From NCBI GenBank assembly GCA_017893485.1, contig CM030366.1, positions 100,886,953 through 100,950,952 of the forward strand: DNA of 64,000 nucleotides, written 5' to 3'. Shown in pieces: positions 11,511 to 22,891 of the stretch. Positions within the stretch are counted from its first letter, which is position 1, and each line of letters begins with the position of its first letter. Made by a program: the position numbers and the translations under genes. This DNA is from Hemerocallis citrina (Eukaryota > Streptophyta > Magnoliopsida > Asparagales > Asphodelaceae). Under the pieces are notes generated by a model. It worked only from the letters and a program-made list of their open reading frames with translations, did no database searches and was not told the origin of the DNA.

Positions 11511-12347
11511 TGTTCTATGAGTTACGAGCGCATGTCCAGACAGTTTGGAGGGGAATCCCATGTCGTAACATGACGCATAATGCAGAGCCTATGGACAATT
11601 CAGCCTCCGTCATGGATCGATGGTACTACCCGTAGTCACCAAACACCAAACAAGCGTCGCCACCAGGACGATAATTCCGGAGTAGTTTTTACGCCATGAC
11701 ATGATGCATCAAGCAGGCAGTCTATGAATCACTCTCACACTGCCAATCTGATGGCCCTCATACTCGTATTTTTCTCTTACTTTCGTCACATCTCCACTAT
11801 GTATGTATCTAGTTCCTAATTTATCTGAATCATGAATAAAATCAATCCCTTAGAGTCAGCATTCCCTCTATACCGGTCTTAACCATCAATTCAACAATAC
11901 GACCCAAACTTGGTCTTTTCTTTTTAATATCTCATCTCAAAAAATATTCTTTCAATGCCGGTATAAGGCTTAGCTACCCTCTAGCTTTTAATTCCATTTC
12001 ATGTTCATAGCATTTGAGTATTCATATTCATAAGATCTTTCATCATTCATCATGATATTTTATTTCACCTTCATGTACAATTTCAAACATAAGACAATAA
12101 ATTCATTTTTCAACTTGTCGTATTCACCATTCATTTTTCCCACATAATTCTCTTATTCTCATTTTATCAATCTTAAGTCAAAATTTCACACTTCCAATTT
12201 TCCATTACCCAATCTCATTTCAAAATTCCTTTAAACAAAATATTTATTTTTCTTTATCCAAAAACATTTTAAGCTAATAATTTATAACAAGTTCTTTCTT
12301 GCAAAATAGTCTCAAATTCTAATTTATACTAAGCCAAAGGCTCGAAA

Positions 12348-12620
12348 CCAATAGTCAGGGCAGTCGACTGTTACAATATAGTTAGTCGACTGTTCTGCGA
12401 GGATTTAAAACTCGAAAAGCAATAGCCAGGGCAGTCGACTGTTAGAATATAGTCGGTTGACTGTTCTACGAGGATTTCAAACTTGAAAACCAATAGTCAG
12501 GGCAGTCGATTGTTACAATATAGTCAGTCCACTGTTCTGCAACTAAAATCCAAAATTTATTACCTGACAGTCGACTGTCGACTCTAGTTCAGTCGACTGT
12601 CGATTGCACCAGGTTGCAAT
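12348..12620. repeat. About 70-bp repeat rich in the palindrome GTCGAC
   Basis: Three units each contain CAGGGCAGTCGACTGTTA (or a one-base variant) followed by a second GTCGACTG-like site and GTTCTGCGAGGATTT. A fourth, shorter cluster holds further GTCGACTGTCGA motifs. Period roughly 70 bp. No function assigned. Confidence 0.65.
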
Positions 12621-13439
12621 TTAAAGTAGATCATGGATATATTTTGATGTTGAGAACAAAATCACAATTTTCAGTTTATTCATAATCAACGTTTCCAAAA
12701 AAATTACTTTTTCTCTTTATTTTTACTTGTTAATATTAAACAATAATTTTAGAACATAAACTCCTCTTTCTACATTAGTATTATATTTTAGCAAAAATCT
12801 CATGTAACAATAACCATGTGTGTTTTACTCATTAATCAATCTATTTTCACGGCATGAAGGTTACCCATAATTCACAATTCATTCATAAACATATTTCTCC
12901 ATATTGCATTTTACAAACATACATGAACACTTTCATACAAAAAATTATAATTACCTAATTAACATGCCAATGTGTTATCAAGTTATCACAACAACACTTC
13001 ATTCACATAATTCAATCCATTTTACTAATCATTTCATGTAAGTCTAATTGGGGTCCTTTTTCTCCTTAATCATGGTGACTAACATAACGCAATATTTTCT
13101 TGTTTATTCTAACATGATCACAAACATAAACCTAGCATGGTAACTAATTAGATGTATGAGAAAATTGTCCACCTATTTTGAGAAAAACAAGTACAAAATT
13201 CCTAGGAATCTCCTTGAACAAAGAGCGGTCCTTCTCCTCCTAGATTGTGCCACCAAGAATGCACCTTCCCCGCCTAATGCTTTGATGAACCCGAGCTCCT
13301 TGCTCCTTGATGGATTGGCCCGCCTCCAATAGGGATGAACACACACAACTAGCACACAACTCAATCTTTTTCTCACTTTCTCTCAATCTTTTTCTCACTC
13401 ATTTATTTCTTTCTTTCTTTACAAATTTCTAATGAGGGG

Positions 13440-13447
13440 TATTTATA
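13440..13447 (-). promoter_or_regulatory. Probable TATA box, minus strand
   Basis: TATAAATA on the minus strand is followed downstream by a CCCC context and AAAGAAAGAAA sequence, the same promoter architecture as the family A LTRs. This supports reading 11511-14012 as a minus-strand LTR. Confidence 0.4.
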
Positions 13448-14012
13448 CTTATTTTGAGTGAGAATAGATGGCTAGGATTAGATCAAATAGTTAGAGATTA
13501 AAGGCTAGGATGAGTTAGGGAGTTGTAGCAACTACCCATGATGGAGAAACCACCTCACCACTACTCCCATCTCTCCCTCTCCCTTTGTAAAATTCGGCCA
13601 ACCCAAAGGGTGCTCCATACACGTGCTAGTGCAATGCACATGCTACACTAGTACCCCCAATTAAGTTTGTTCATGTAATTTAATTAATTGTCTACTAAAT
13701 TAGTCTACACCACAAGTTAGACTAATTAAAAGGGAAATTAAATTAATGGGCTCACTAATGGGCCAATTAACCACGGGCTCTAATAAATAAATAAATTGAT
13801 TAATTAGATGGGCTAGAAAGAGACAATTAGGCCTTTGATTTAATTAGGCTTTTTTTTAAATAGGCTTTTAGAAAATAAAGAGAAGGATAATTATTTGTTC
13901 ATGTTATAAAGAGATAATTTTCTAGGAAAAATGCATATGAATTTATACGTGCAAAACACGTAAGAACCAATAAATTCTCATTTAATTACAATTAAAAGTT
14001 CAGGATATTACA

Positions 14013-15989
14013 CTAGGCCACATTGCCCAAATACAAATAATCCAAGTAATCAAGTACAATTTTCCAAGTAGCAACAGGAAGTAATAATAATACTAGCAAG
14101 AGATAATAATAGTAAAATTCCAGCAACTAGTATCTCATGTCACCAATTCCATCAGGAGCTAATCTCTATGATCTGCAATTTAATAAATTGCAGGAAGAGA
14201 AGAACGAAAACAAACTTCGTCAATGCAAGTTTCGGGCCAATTGTAGTGCAGACACAAGTACATGGAAAAAGATAAACAAATAGCATGGAATAGGCATGGT
14301 AACAAAATAGAACAACTAGCATGAATCATAAACAGAATCAAGTAATGTAGTGAGATAACAGGTGTATATAACAGGTGACAAGTAACAGGTATCATGCAAG
14401 CAGGTAAACATATAACATGTAATCATGTTGCATGTACATGTAATCATGTGTCGGGAAAACAGATAGCAGGTATAGGTAAGTATGTAACAGGTAATCATGT
14501 TATGTCAAGTCTTGTATTTTAGTTCTATCTAGGTAGCACTTCATGCGTCCATCCTTTTACCACATGGTTGCTACATTCAAACAAGTTTGCATTTAGATTT
14601 CGTAGGGGATTCTATAAGTCATGAGCTCGGGTGTTCACAGGATCACAAAACTTGGTCGGTAAACTTGGTCGGTAACAGAAAATTAACTTGGTCGGTAACT
14701 TGATCGGTAACTTGGTCGGTAAACTTGATCAGTAACTTGATCGGTAACAAAAAATTAACTTGGTCGGTAAACTTGATCGGTAAACATGTCGCACGGGAAA
14801 CACGAGTCTCCTTCTGAGTACAGGCTCCTATATTGTCTACTACTAGATCTTTCCCTTAATCCCAGCTTAGTTATTTGTTATTATTATCAAACAAGCATAT
14901 ATGTGCACAAAACAGGGCAAAAATAATATGGCATGAACAAGTAACAGGTTCAGGTTACAAGATAAACATATGCAGGGGAAAGACAACTCATAAAAGATTA
15001 GGACAACGAGAATTCTTGTTCATGATAGCAAGACAGTACTGCACTAAATCTGGAATTTCCATTGCTACAAATGCGCAAACCTGGATTTGCCAAAGAATCT
15101 GGAAACTAGACTCCCGGCAAAATCCAACAAATATATATAAGTCATATGGTATTTCACAAAAACAAGTCTTAAAACTGATTTGAATCCAGAAAAAACGTTC
15201 AGCCAGAAATCAGAAGTTTGTAATCAAAGTCAGGAAAATTGCATGAAAACTCGTTAATTATTTCAACAAAAAATCTGGGGTATTTTCCTATATGTGCAAC
15301 ATCAGAATATAAAATTTCATAATTTTTCAATATAAATAGTTTAGTAAAAAAATCAGAAAATATCAAGATGTAGTAGTTTTATAAATCTGGAATTTTAAAC
15401 ACTGCAGTACGAAAACAACAATATCTCACAAACCATAAATCGAAATCCAAATCTGCCAAAAGGGTGATAAAATAGACACAGTAGGATAACTTTCATTTTC
15501 ACAAATATTTTACAAAAAGCATGTAGAATTAGGTCGAAAATCAGGTTCTTTACTGAACAGCAAGAAAAATCTGCTAGTATAGTAGTTGTTTACAAGTATA
15601 GAATTATTTGTAAACCTCATCAAATAAATATACAAAAATTCACGGTTAATCCCAATCAAGTCTAGTTGTATTGAGCAAAATATTGGATCAAAATAATACT
15701 TTTAACATCGTGATAAAAATAAATTACTCTTCTGAATTCATCGAAAACAAAATCTGGAAATCTCTCTACACCTCTGTAGTAAAATAGACATAACTCACAA
15801 CTCGTAAAATGAAACTGAGATCTGTCAGAAGGGTTGGAAAATATACAGAATTCTCTATAATTCATATTAAGAAAATATTTTCATACACTGACCTTAATAG
15901 GGTCTAAAATATCCTTCATGCACAAAATCAACTAGTTCATACGGAACTCATCCAAAACATAACCAAACATGAAATATGGTGTACTAGAT
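14013..15989 (-). repeat. Truncated family B LTR, left copy
   Basis: Collinear with 43293-45252, both about 2 kb, sharing repeated AACAGGTA and CTTGGTCGGTAA motifs and many exact stretches. Relative to the right-hand LTR (43053-46805) it lacks about the last 240 bp and the whole first 1.55 kb. It is therefore a deletion remnant, probably the 3' LTR of the outer minus-strand element. No protein-coding frame is credible here. Confidence 0.75.
14649..14790. repeat. Short tandem repeat of CTTGGTCGGTAA
   Basis: About nine degenerate 12-bp units of AACTTGGTCGGTA/AACTTGATCGGTA. A shorter version is in the other family B LTR at about 43930-44020, so copy number has changed between them. Confidence 0.75.
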
Positions 15990-16571
15990 ACATAGGACAA
16001 GGCAAAAGCAAACTTGGCGAAGTGTAACAAAACAGAGAGTTAAAGGGAAAGGAACAAAGCAGTGGCAACACCAGAAAAAGAAGAAAGTTGATAACAATGA
16101 TGTCAAATGGAATGCATGAAAGAAGATAAACAGTATCAAAAGGAAGGAACAATATAAGATAATAGAGCAGTAAGGGAGTAGGTAGAACTGGAATCAAAGA
16201 GAGAAAATGAACAAGGAAGAATTGAATCAAATAATTAATTGGTGCATGATGGCAAAATGAAATGCAAGAGAGAAGTAACCAGTATTAAAAATGAAAAAGA
16301 AACAACACAAAACTTACAAGATAACAAGGCAAAGAGATGAAGAAATAGACAGAGCTGGAATCAAAGAAAGGATGGACCAGGAAGAGATGAACCAACCAAT
16401 GAGTCAACGGATGAAGACGAGTACAAGGGATGGATAGAAGCAAACAATACAAAGAAGAAGCAATAAGGGAATTCTGGGACCTGTGGGTTATGGGCCCACA
16501 ACGCTTCTGCTGCGCTACTCTGATGGCGACATTCCAAGCTACAGACATGTCGTAGTAGATCCAGCGATGCC
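15990..16571 (-). other. Interior remnant of the family B element
   Basis: Purine-rich sequence with no recognised coding similarity between the truncated LTR (ends 15989) and the solo LTR inserted at 16572. It is contiguous with 42723 onward once the solo LTR and one copy of ATGCC are set aside. Some open frames of about 90-115 codons on the minus strand are low-complexity and match no family I know. Confidence 0.5.
16567..16571. other. Target site duplication ATGCC, left copy
   Basis: ATGCC directly precedes the family A LTR at 16572 and is repeated at 42718-42722 directly after its other end, 26 kb away. Confidence 0.88.
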
Positions 16572-16991
16572 TGTAACGCCCCAATTTCTGGTAACTGGGA
16601 AACCGTAACATAAGACAAAATCTTTTCTTCAATTAGACACAATACACAGAAAAGACAGGAAAATTTAAAACTTTTTATTCAACACAAATGTATTACAAAT
16701 CCGAATGTTTACAAAATTGCAATACATTACAACAGTGTTACAATAATACCTTTACAATCCCAAGTGTTACAACTTTCAACATATTACATCAGAGTACAAT
16801 GAATAAAGACAACACTTGGTATTTCACTTGGATGCTTTCCAACAAATAAAAGATTACAAAAATTGTTACAATGGAACAATAGTAAACAACATGTAATGCA
16901 GCGAAAATAAAATGACTCTTGCTTCTCTCGCCTTGAGTCTTCCTTAATCCGGTACCTGTACTTCTGCAATTCGGTACCTATTGAAATGGGG

Positions 16992-17013
16992 ACGTCAGTA
17001 CATATACTGACGT
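16992..17013 (-). other. Conserved LTR hairpin, solo LTR copy
   Basis: Stem ACGTCAGTA with TACTGACGT around the loop CATA: nine paired bases, longer than in the other copies. The loop differs from GAAT while pairing is kept, including an added A-T pair, which supports structural conservation. Confidence 0.6.
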
Positions 17014-18854
17014 TTTTAAGGCTGATAACTAGCAGCAATTCTCCACTTAAGCAAACAAATTGATGAAAAGAGAAACGTGTATATATATAATTGATGTGTC
17101 AGTGTATGCTATGCCTTAGACTTTTAATGCAAGATTGACTATCACAAAGATGCACTTATTCTAATGAAGCAAGTCTCCAGAACAGTATGTAGCCCATACT
17201 ACATATGCCCCATCTCAAGCTGTTTCTTCATATATAGGGATTTGAATCCTCGTTATGAATTCTACATTGTACACAATCCTGTTCCTGATAATACAACGTG
17301 ACTGTGAGGTTACGGGTGGGTCAAGTCCCACCAATGTAGTATGATTATGGTGTCTCCATTTGCCACTACTGCCCCGCATACCAGACCTCACTCAAAAACA
17401 AGGTTGCAGGTACGGTCTAGTTCCTCTACTGTAGTCATATGGTGGTGTCCAGGTTTGCCACTATTGCGCAGCGTACCGGACCTCATCCGAAAATCAAAGA
17501 ACATAGGGTATCGCATGCGCAGGATAATGCGAAGCCTACCCTGTGGCACCCCTGGGGTCTTGCAAATGCAGGACTGCACGTTGCATCCTGTGGCACCCCA
17601 AGCCACGGTATTTCAGGAATTAACAGACGAGATACGCAACCCGTGCTCCAAACTCGTGAGAAGGCACCGTACGTATCCCTTTGACGGGAAGGTACAACCC
17701 AATAACAACGCCTAGTGTTGGTCTATAGGACAGGTCGAATCATAGGAATCACCCTTAATACCAACTCTTTTCCTTCGGCAAAAAAGATAATAAGTAAAGT
17801 TTAAGTAGTAATAGCCATAAGTTACTACCCTAACGATGTCACTAAATCCAAACAGTCTCACGGAGTTTTCAATAACTTTCTTATGATTATCCCGATTCAA
17901 TTCATGGCTTGTCGATCCAAGACACCGGTGACGAAAATCTCTCTCTTACTCATCATTACCCCTCACTCGAATATCGTCAACATTCTCTGCCCACGATCAA
18001 CCCACATCAGTTAAGATCCGTCGGTACTTGATGTGTGATTTATCTACAGTTTCTAAGGTGGTAAGATGCAATTCTTGATGGTCGATGGCCCCTACGGTAA
18101 CTATGAGACCTTATCACTACCCCTAACTCGGATCTCATCAACACTCTCTGTTCGCGATCAACCCACATCAGTTAAGATCCGTCAGTGCTCGAGGTGTGAT
18201 TTATCCACTGTTTCCAAGGTGGTAAGATGCGAGTCTTGATGTTCGACGATCCATAGGCTAGCTTTTATCTAGCTAACAATACTAGTGACTTTTCCAACCA
18301 TTATTTATCATATATTGAAAATGAAGCATGTGCGCATCATATGGTCCAATTTCAATTAGAAACGCATACAACTAGAACTCATGGGTTCTTTTCCCAAATT
18401 TGAACTAGGACAATATGCGACTAGGTTCATGGGTTCTTTCTCAAAGTTGAGCTAGAATCACCTAGAACCTAATTGCATGGGTTCCTCGCCAATTCGAGCT
18501 AGAACTATCATGGAGCTAGTTTCATGGGTTTCTTCTTGAAAAAATCGAACTAGAACAACTATGGAACATGGGTTCATTTCAATAATTCAATTGGGTTATC
18601 ATGCAAGCTAAACTCATGGGTTTCTGCTAGAATTTAATGGAAACCACTACAATCATATAACTCAAACACGCATGAATTCTTTTGAATCTAAAACAACTAC
18701 ACATCTCAAGCATGGGTTCTTACTAGAACTACTACAATAAAACAAGCATGCATTCTTTACTGAGAACAACTATAAAAACTCAAGCATGGGCTCTTTACTA
18801 GAATTACTCAATAACACGAGCACGCTTATGGGTTTCCTTACTACAACAATCTAC

Positions 18855-19480
18855 AACAACTCAAGCATGGTATACTTACTATAATCAACTCAAGCATGGG
18901 TTTCTCACTATAATCAACCTACAACAACTCAAGCATGGTATACTTACTAAAATCAACTAAAGTATGTGTTTCTCACTATAATCAACCTACAACAACTCAA
19001 GCATGGTATATTTACTTTAATCAACTCAAGCATGGGTTTCTCACTATAACCAGCCTACAACAATTCAAGCATGGTATACTTACTAAAATCAACTCAAGCA
19101 GGGGTTTCTCACTATAATCAACCTACAACAACTCAAGCATGGTATATTTACTATAATCAACTCAAGCATAGGTTTCTCACTATAATCAACCTACAACAAC
19201 TCAAGCATGGTATATTTACTAGAATCCACTCAAGCATGGATTTCTTATGACAATCAACCTACAACAACTCAAGTATGGTATATTTACTATAATCCACTTA
19301 AGCATGGGTTTCTTACTATAATCAACCTACAACAACTCAAGCATGGTATATTTACTATAATCAACTCAAACATGGGTTTCTCTCTATAATCAACCTGCAA
19401 CAACTCAAGCATGGTATATTTACTATAATCAACTCAAGCATGGTATTCTCATTATAATCAACCTACAAGAACTCAAGCAT
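18855..19480 (-). repeat. 68-bp minisatellite in the solo LTR
   Basis: GCATGGTATA recurs at 18865, 18933, 19001 and 19069 and onward, a 68-bp period with about nine copies. Each unit has two half-units built on CTCAAGCATGG. The array occupies the same part of the LTR as the 60/50-bp arrays of 1981-2995 but has a different unit. Confidence 0.85.
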
Positions 19481-19888
19481 GGTATACAACTTAACATGGG
19501 TTTCTTCTACAACAACTCAAGCATGGTATACTTACTGTAATCAACTTAAGCATGGTTTCTTCCTACAACTCAAGCATGAATAGGTTTCTGTGCTACAACA
19601 ATCTACAACTTAAGCATGAATTCCTACAACTACTTAAGCATGGTTCTTCACTAAAATAATTAGCAACTCAAGCATGGCATTCTTTTGACATAAAACAATG
19701 AAAACTCAAGCATGGTAGGTTCATGGATTCACATAAACATGGATGGGTTCTTTTACTAGAACAACTACAAATCTCAAGTATGATGGGTTCTTTAGCACAT
19801 ACAACCTTAGCATGATACATGGATTCTTTTCGAAACTAGAACAAGTACGAATGGGTTCATGGGTTTCACAATCATGGTTCATGGGTTT
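19297..19888. repeat. 592-bp direct duplication, left copy
   Basis: Matches 40170-40761 over exactly 592 bp with about 13 substitutions and no gaps by eye. The copies lie immediately outside the two ends of the Tat-like element, far longer than a normal 5-bp target duplication. Confidence 0.85.
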
Positions 19889-20484
19889 TGTTACTGCTAA
19901 ATCTGGTGTGGAGGTAAATAGATAGTATTTGTGGATTCTTAGGAAAACTTAAATAGCAAACCTGAAACCTATCCCACCGGAGTTTGATCGTTGGCTCCTG
20001 CCGTTCACCTGCAATAAGTGCGAGACACCGGAGTTGATCCCGGCAATGCACCCTCTGACGCTCAAGTCAGTAATCAGAAATGATTATGAGAGAGCGTTAA
20101 CTAGCAAAAGATTGATTACCTCTTAATGGAGATGGATGGGGGGTATTTATAGGCACCTTAAGGATCAGATTAGGAATGTAATCCCTGTGATCTGGTAAGG
20201 AATAAAATTCTCGTAATCAAATAAGGAATGTGATCCCTGATTCCCAGTGAAAGGATAGATACAAATCACGACCGTTGATTTGGCTTAATTAGAGACCCTA
20301 ATTCTATCCTGCTGGACTGGGTTCGTTTCGGTTCGGGACCCGTACCCAGTTAAGGTGGATCCGTTCGCGAGTTATTAGATCTTTGGAGAGGAGATCCAGT
20401 ACCCGTCTCAGACCTGGTTTTATCCCTGGGCTTCAAGATTCGTGCCCGATTTGGACGGTTCCGATTTAACTCCATTTTTAGCCA
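19889..20484 (-). repeat. 3' LTR of the Tat-like element
   Basis: Aligns over its whole length with 39556-40169. It lacks a roughly 18-bp segment near its right end that the other LTR has, and carries many more T/A at transition sites. A TATTTATAGG promoter-like motif is shared by both LTRs. Confidence 0.9.
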
Positions 20485-20508
20485 TATCACGAGCCCCCCA
20501 CTCCCGAA
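20485..20508 (-). other. Polypurine tract of the Tat-like element
   Basis: On the minus strand the sequence before the LTR reads GGGAGTGGGGGGCTCGTGATA, purine-rich and directly abutting the LTR start TGGCTAAAAATGG. Confidence 0.75.
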
Positions 20509-20925
20509 GACTGATTTTGATCAGCCTTTGAGGAGTAGTTTTACTGTTTTAATGACTGGCGGAGTTGTATCAGAGTCCAAATGGAAGGTTTTGAATCTTT
20601 GAAGGAGGTAGTGTGGTGATTTTTCAAGTTGGTTGCACTTTAAGTTGTTCTTAAGCTTTTCTGGATGTTTGGTGATTTTTATCTATTTTTTCGGATTATT
20701 TATTTAATTTTGCGAAGTGTTAACCAGTCGTTCGGGGGTCTTAACAACACGTTCTAGGCAACAATTACTCGTTCAGGGGCTCAAAAATATACCCCCGAAT
20801 TTATAATTATTTCCCAGAATTTTTAGTTAATTTTCCCGAATTTTTAATAATTATTTCACAATTTTTAAATAAATAAAACGATTTAAATAAATAAAAACTA
20901 ATTTTTAATACCCATTTGGGGTGTG
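20509..20925. other. Non-coding 3' region between polypurine tract and 254-bp repeats
   Basis: AT-rich with repeated CCCGAATTT/CCAGAATTT words at about 20790-20850. No open frame or recognisable site was seen. Confidence 0.5.
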
Positions 20926-22390
20926 GCGCGATCTGAGCCCTCCATCAGCGTCGAGCGCAATTTTCTGGGCGATCGGACGATCCATGTTCCTCGGCAGATA
21001 GTTTCTTCATATGAGAGGGTCGGCAGCTCGGCTCCTCGGCTCGGAATCTGCCGAGCTACGTGGCACGATCCTAAGCGTCCATCTCAGCGCGGATCCCCAA
21101 AAGATGCTATCTTGTCGTTTAGTGAGCGTGGCAAGATCTGGGCTGTCCATTACGTTGAGGACGTTTTTTGATAAGATCCAACGGCTGAGGAGGGTCGGCC
21201 TCTTTTTTCTCCATATGTGGAGGTCGGTTCCTCGTCCACTCGGCTCGGCAGCTCGGCGTTGTAGGCCGAATAAGAGCTCCGACAGGACATTCGGTTCGAC
21301 CTAGTAGTTCGAAGGCTCGACCAAGTTGTTCGTTAGCTTGGCTAAGCGCTCCGGTGGCTCAATTCCTTGTCTACTGTATTAGTGGCTCGGTGGTCTAGCC
21401 TAGCTGTTCGGTAGCTCGGCTCGGCACGTCGGGATCTTCCGAGCTATGTGGCACGATCCTGAGCGTCTATCTCAGTGCGGATCCCCAAAAAATGCTATCT
21501 TGTCGTTTAGTGAATGTGGCAAGATCTGGGCCGTCCATTACGCCGAGCACGTTTTTTGACAAGATCCAACGGCTGAGGAGGGTCGGCGGAATTTTTCTCC
21601 ATATGTGGGGGTCGGTACCTCGGCACCTCGGTTCGGCTCCTCCTGCAGCATGGCTCAGAGCCTCAGGATCTGCCGAGCTACGTGGCGCGATCCTGAGCGT
21701 CCATCACGGTGTGAATCACGAGGACGTGGTTCAGATCATGAGAAAACGTTATCTTGTCGTTTTGTGGGCATTGCGCTATTTGAACCGTCCATCAAGTTTT
21801 GACACGAATTTTGGAACGATCCGACGGTGATTCGGCCTCGGCAGAATTTTTCTCCATATGTGGTGGTCGGTACCTCGTCACCTTGGTTCGGCTCCTCCTA
21901 CAGCTTGGCTCGGAGCCTCAGGATCTGCCGAGCTACGTGGTGCGATGCTGAGCATCCATCACGACATGAATCACGAGGACGGGGTTCAGATCATAAGAAA
22001 ACATTATCTTGTCGTTTTGTGGGCATGGTGCTATCTGAACCGTCCATCAAGTTTCGACACGAATTTTGGAGCGATCTGACGGTGATTCGGCCTCGGCAGA
22101 ATTTTTCTCCATATGTGGTGGTCGGTACCTCGGCACCTCGGTTCGACTCCTCCTGCAGCTTGGCTCGGAGCCTCAGGATCTGCCAAGCTATGTGGCGCGA
22201 TCCTGAGCATCCATCACGGCATGAATCATGAGGATGGGGTTCAGATCACGAGAAAACATTATCTTGTTATTTTGTGGGCGTGGCGCTATCTGAACCGTCC
22301 ATCAAGTTTTGACATGAATTTTGGAGCGATCTGACGGTGGTTCGGCCTCAACAGAATTTTTCTCATATGTGGAGGTCGGTACCTTGGCAC
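20926..22390 (+). repeat. About 254-bp tandem repeats upstream of the antisense gene
   Basis: Units are anchored by CCATATGTGG at about 21599, 21852 and 22107 (253 and 255 bp apart), with more diverged units before (from about 20930 and 21420) and a partial one after. Each contains GGTCGGTACCTCG, CTGCCGAGCTACGTGG, GCTATCTTGTCGTTTTGTGG and a CGATCCGACGGTGA-type segment. Overlapping open frames of 70-130 codons on both strands follow the periodicity and are not taken as genes. A related diverged unit lies downstream of the gene at 35200-35455. Confidence 0.8.
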
Positions 22391-22667
22391 CTCGGATCGG
22401 TAAGAACGGTTGTTCGGTGGCACGTAGAGGTGTTGATCGCCGAGGGATGGAGATCGGTGTTTTGAAGAGTACTTGTCTTGAGCCGCCGCCATCCTCCTAC
22501 CCAGTAGCTCAATTGCTTAGCGAAGCTGTTTGGTAGCTCGGCTATGCACACCGCTGGCCGGGTGATGGAGTTGAGCGATTTGAAGAGTCGTAACTCTCTG
22601 TTTTGGCGTTTTGCCTTCTCTTAGTGGGCCGTTAAATGCCCAAGGAAGCCTAAACGTCGCTTTGAGG

Positions 22668-22675
22668 TTATAAAT
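22668..22675 (+). promoter_or_regulatory. Possible TATA box of the antisense gene
   Basis: TTATAAAT lies about 225 bp before the preferred ATG (22892), followed by a pyrimidine-rich leader with CTCACTCCCCC. Position and context suit a promoter reading toward the plus-strand gene, opposite to the element's own transcript. Confidence 0.4.
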
Positions 22676-22891
22676 TCTCACTCCCCCACCCCAGAGCTCA
22701 TCTCTCACTTTTCACTCCAAGTTTTCACTTTTACTCTCTGTGTGCTCTACTAGCGGCGATTTTAGCTCCAAGGCGGTTGCGTTAGCTGTTACGTGGGCAA
22801 GGCGATTTCCGGCAAGCTAATTCTGACCGTGAATGTCACTTCAAGGCCACGTCACATCAAGGTCAGTTTATTTGCCTTAGCTTTTTCAGAG

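Larger units (their letters stand above)
11511..14012 (-). repeat. Probable LTR of a further gypsy-like element (left edge tentative)
   Basis: The right edge reads GGATATTACA on the plus strand, i.e. TGTAATATCC on the minus strand, like the family A LTR start, and it abuts a family B LTR fragment at 14013. A minus-strand TATA box is at 13440-13447, followed on that strand by a GAAAGAAA-rich leader as in family A. A candidate left edge is TGTTC at 11511, because the flanks CTAGA and CTAGG agree at four of five bases. No partner LTR, primer site or coding region was seen, so it may be a solo LTR. A degenerate repeat with GTCGACTGT motifs lies at 12348-12620. Confidence 0.4.

Noticed and set aside
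20923..22551. Many overlapping open frames of 60-134 codons on both strands
   Set aside because: They follow the 254-bp tandem repeat, recur at the same phase in each unit and exist on both strands, so they are by-products of the periodicity.
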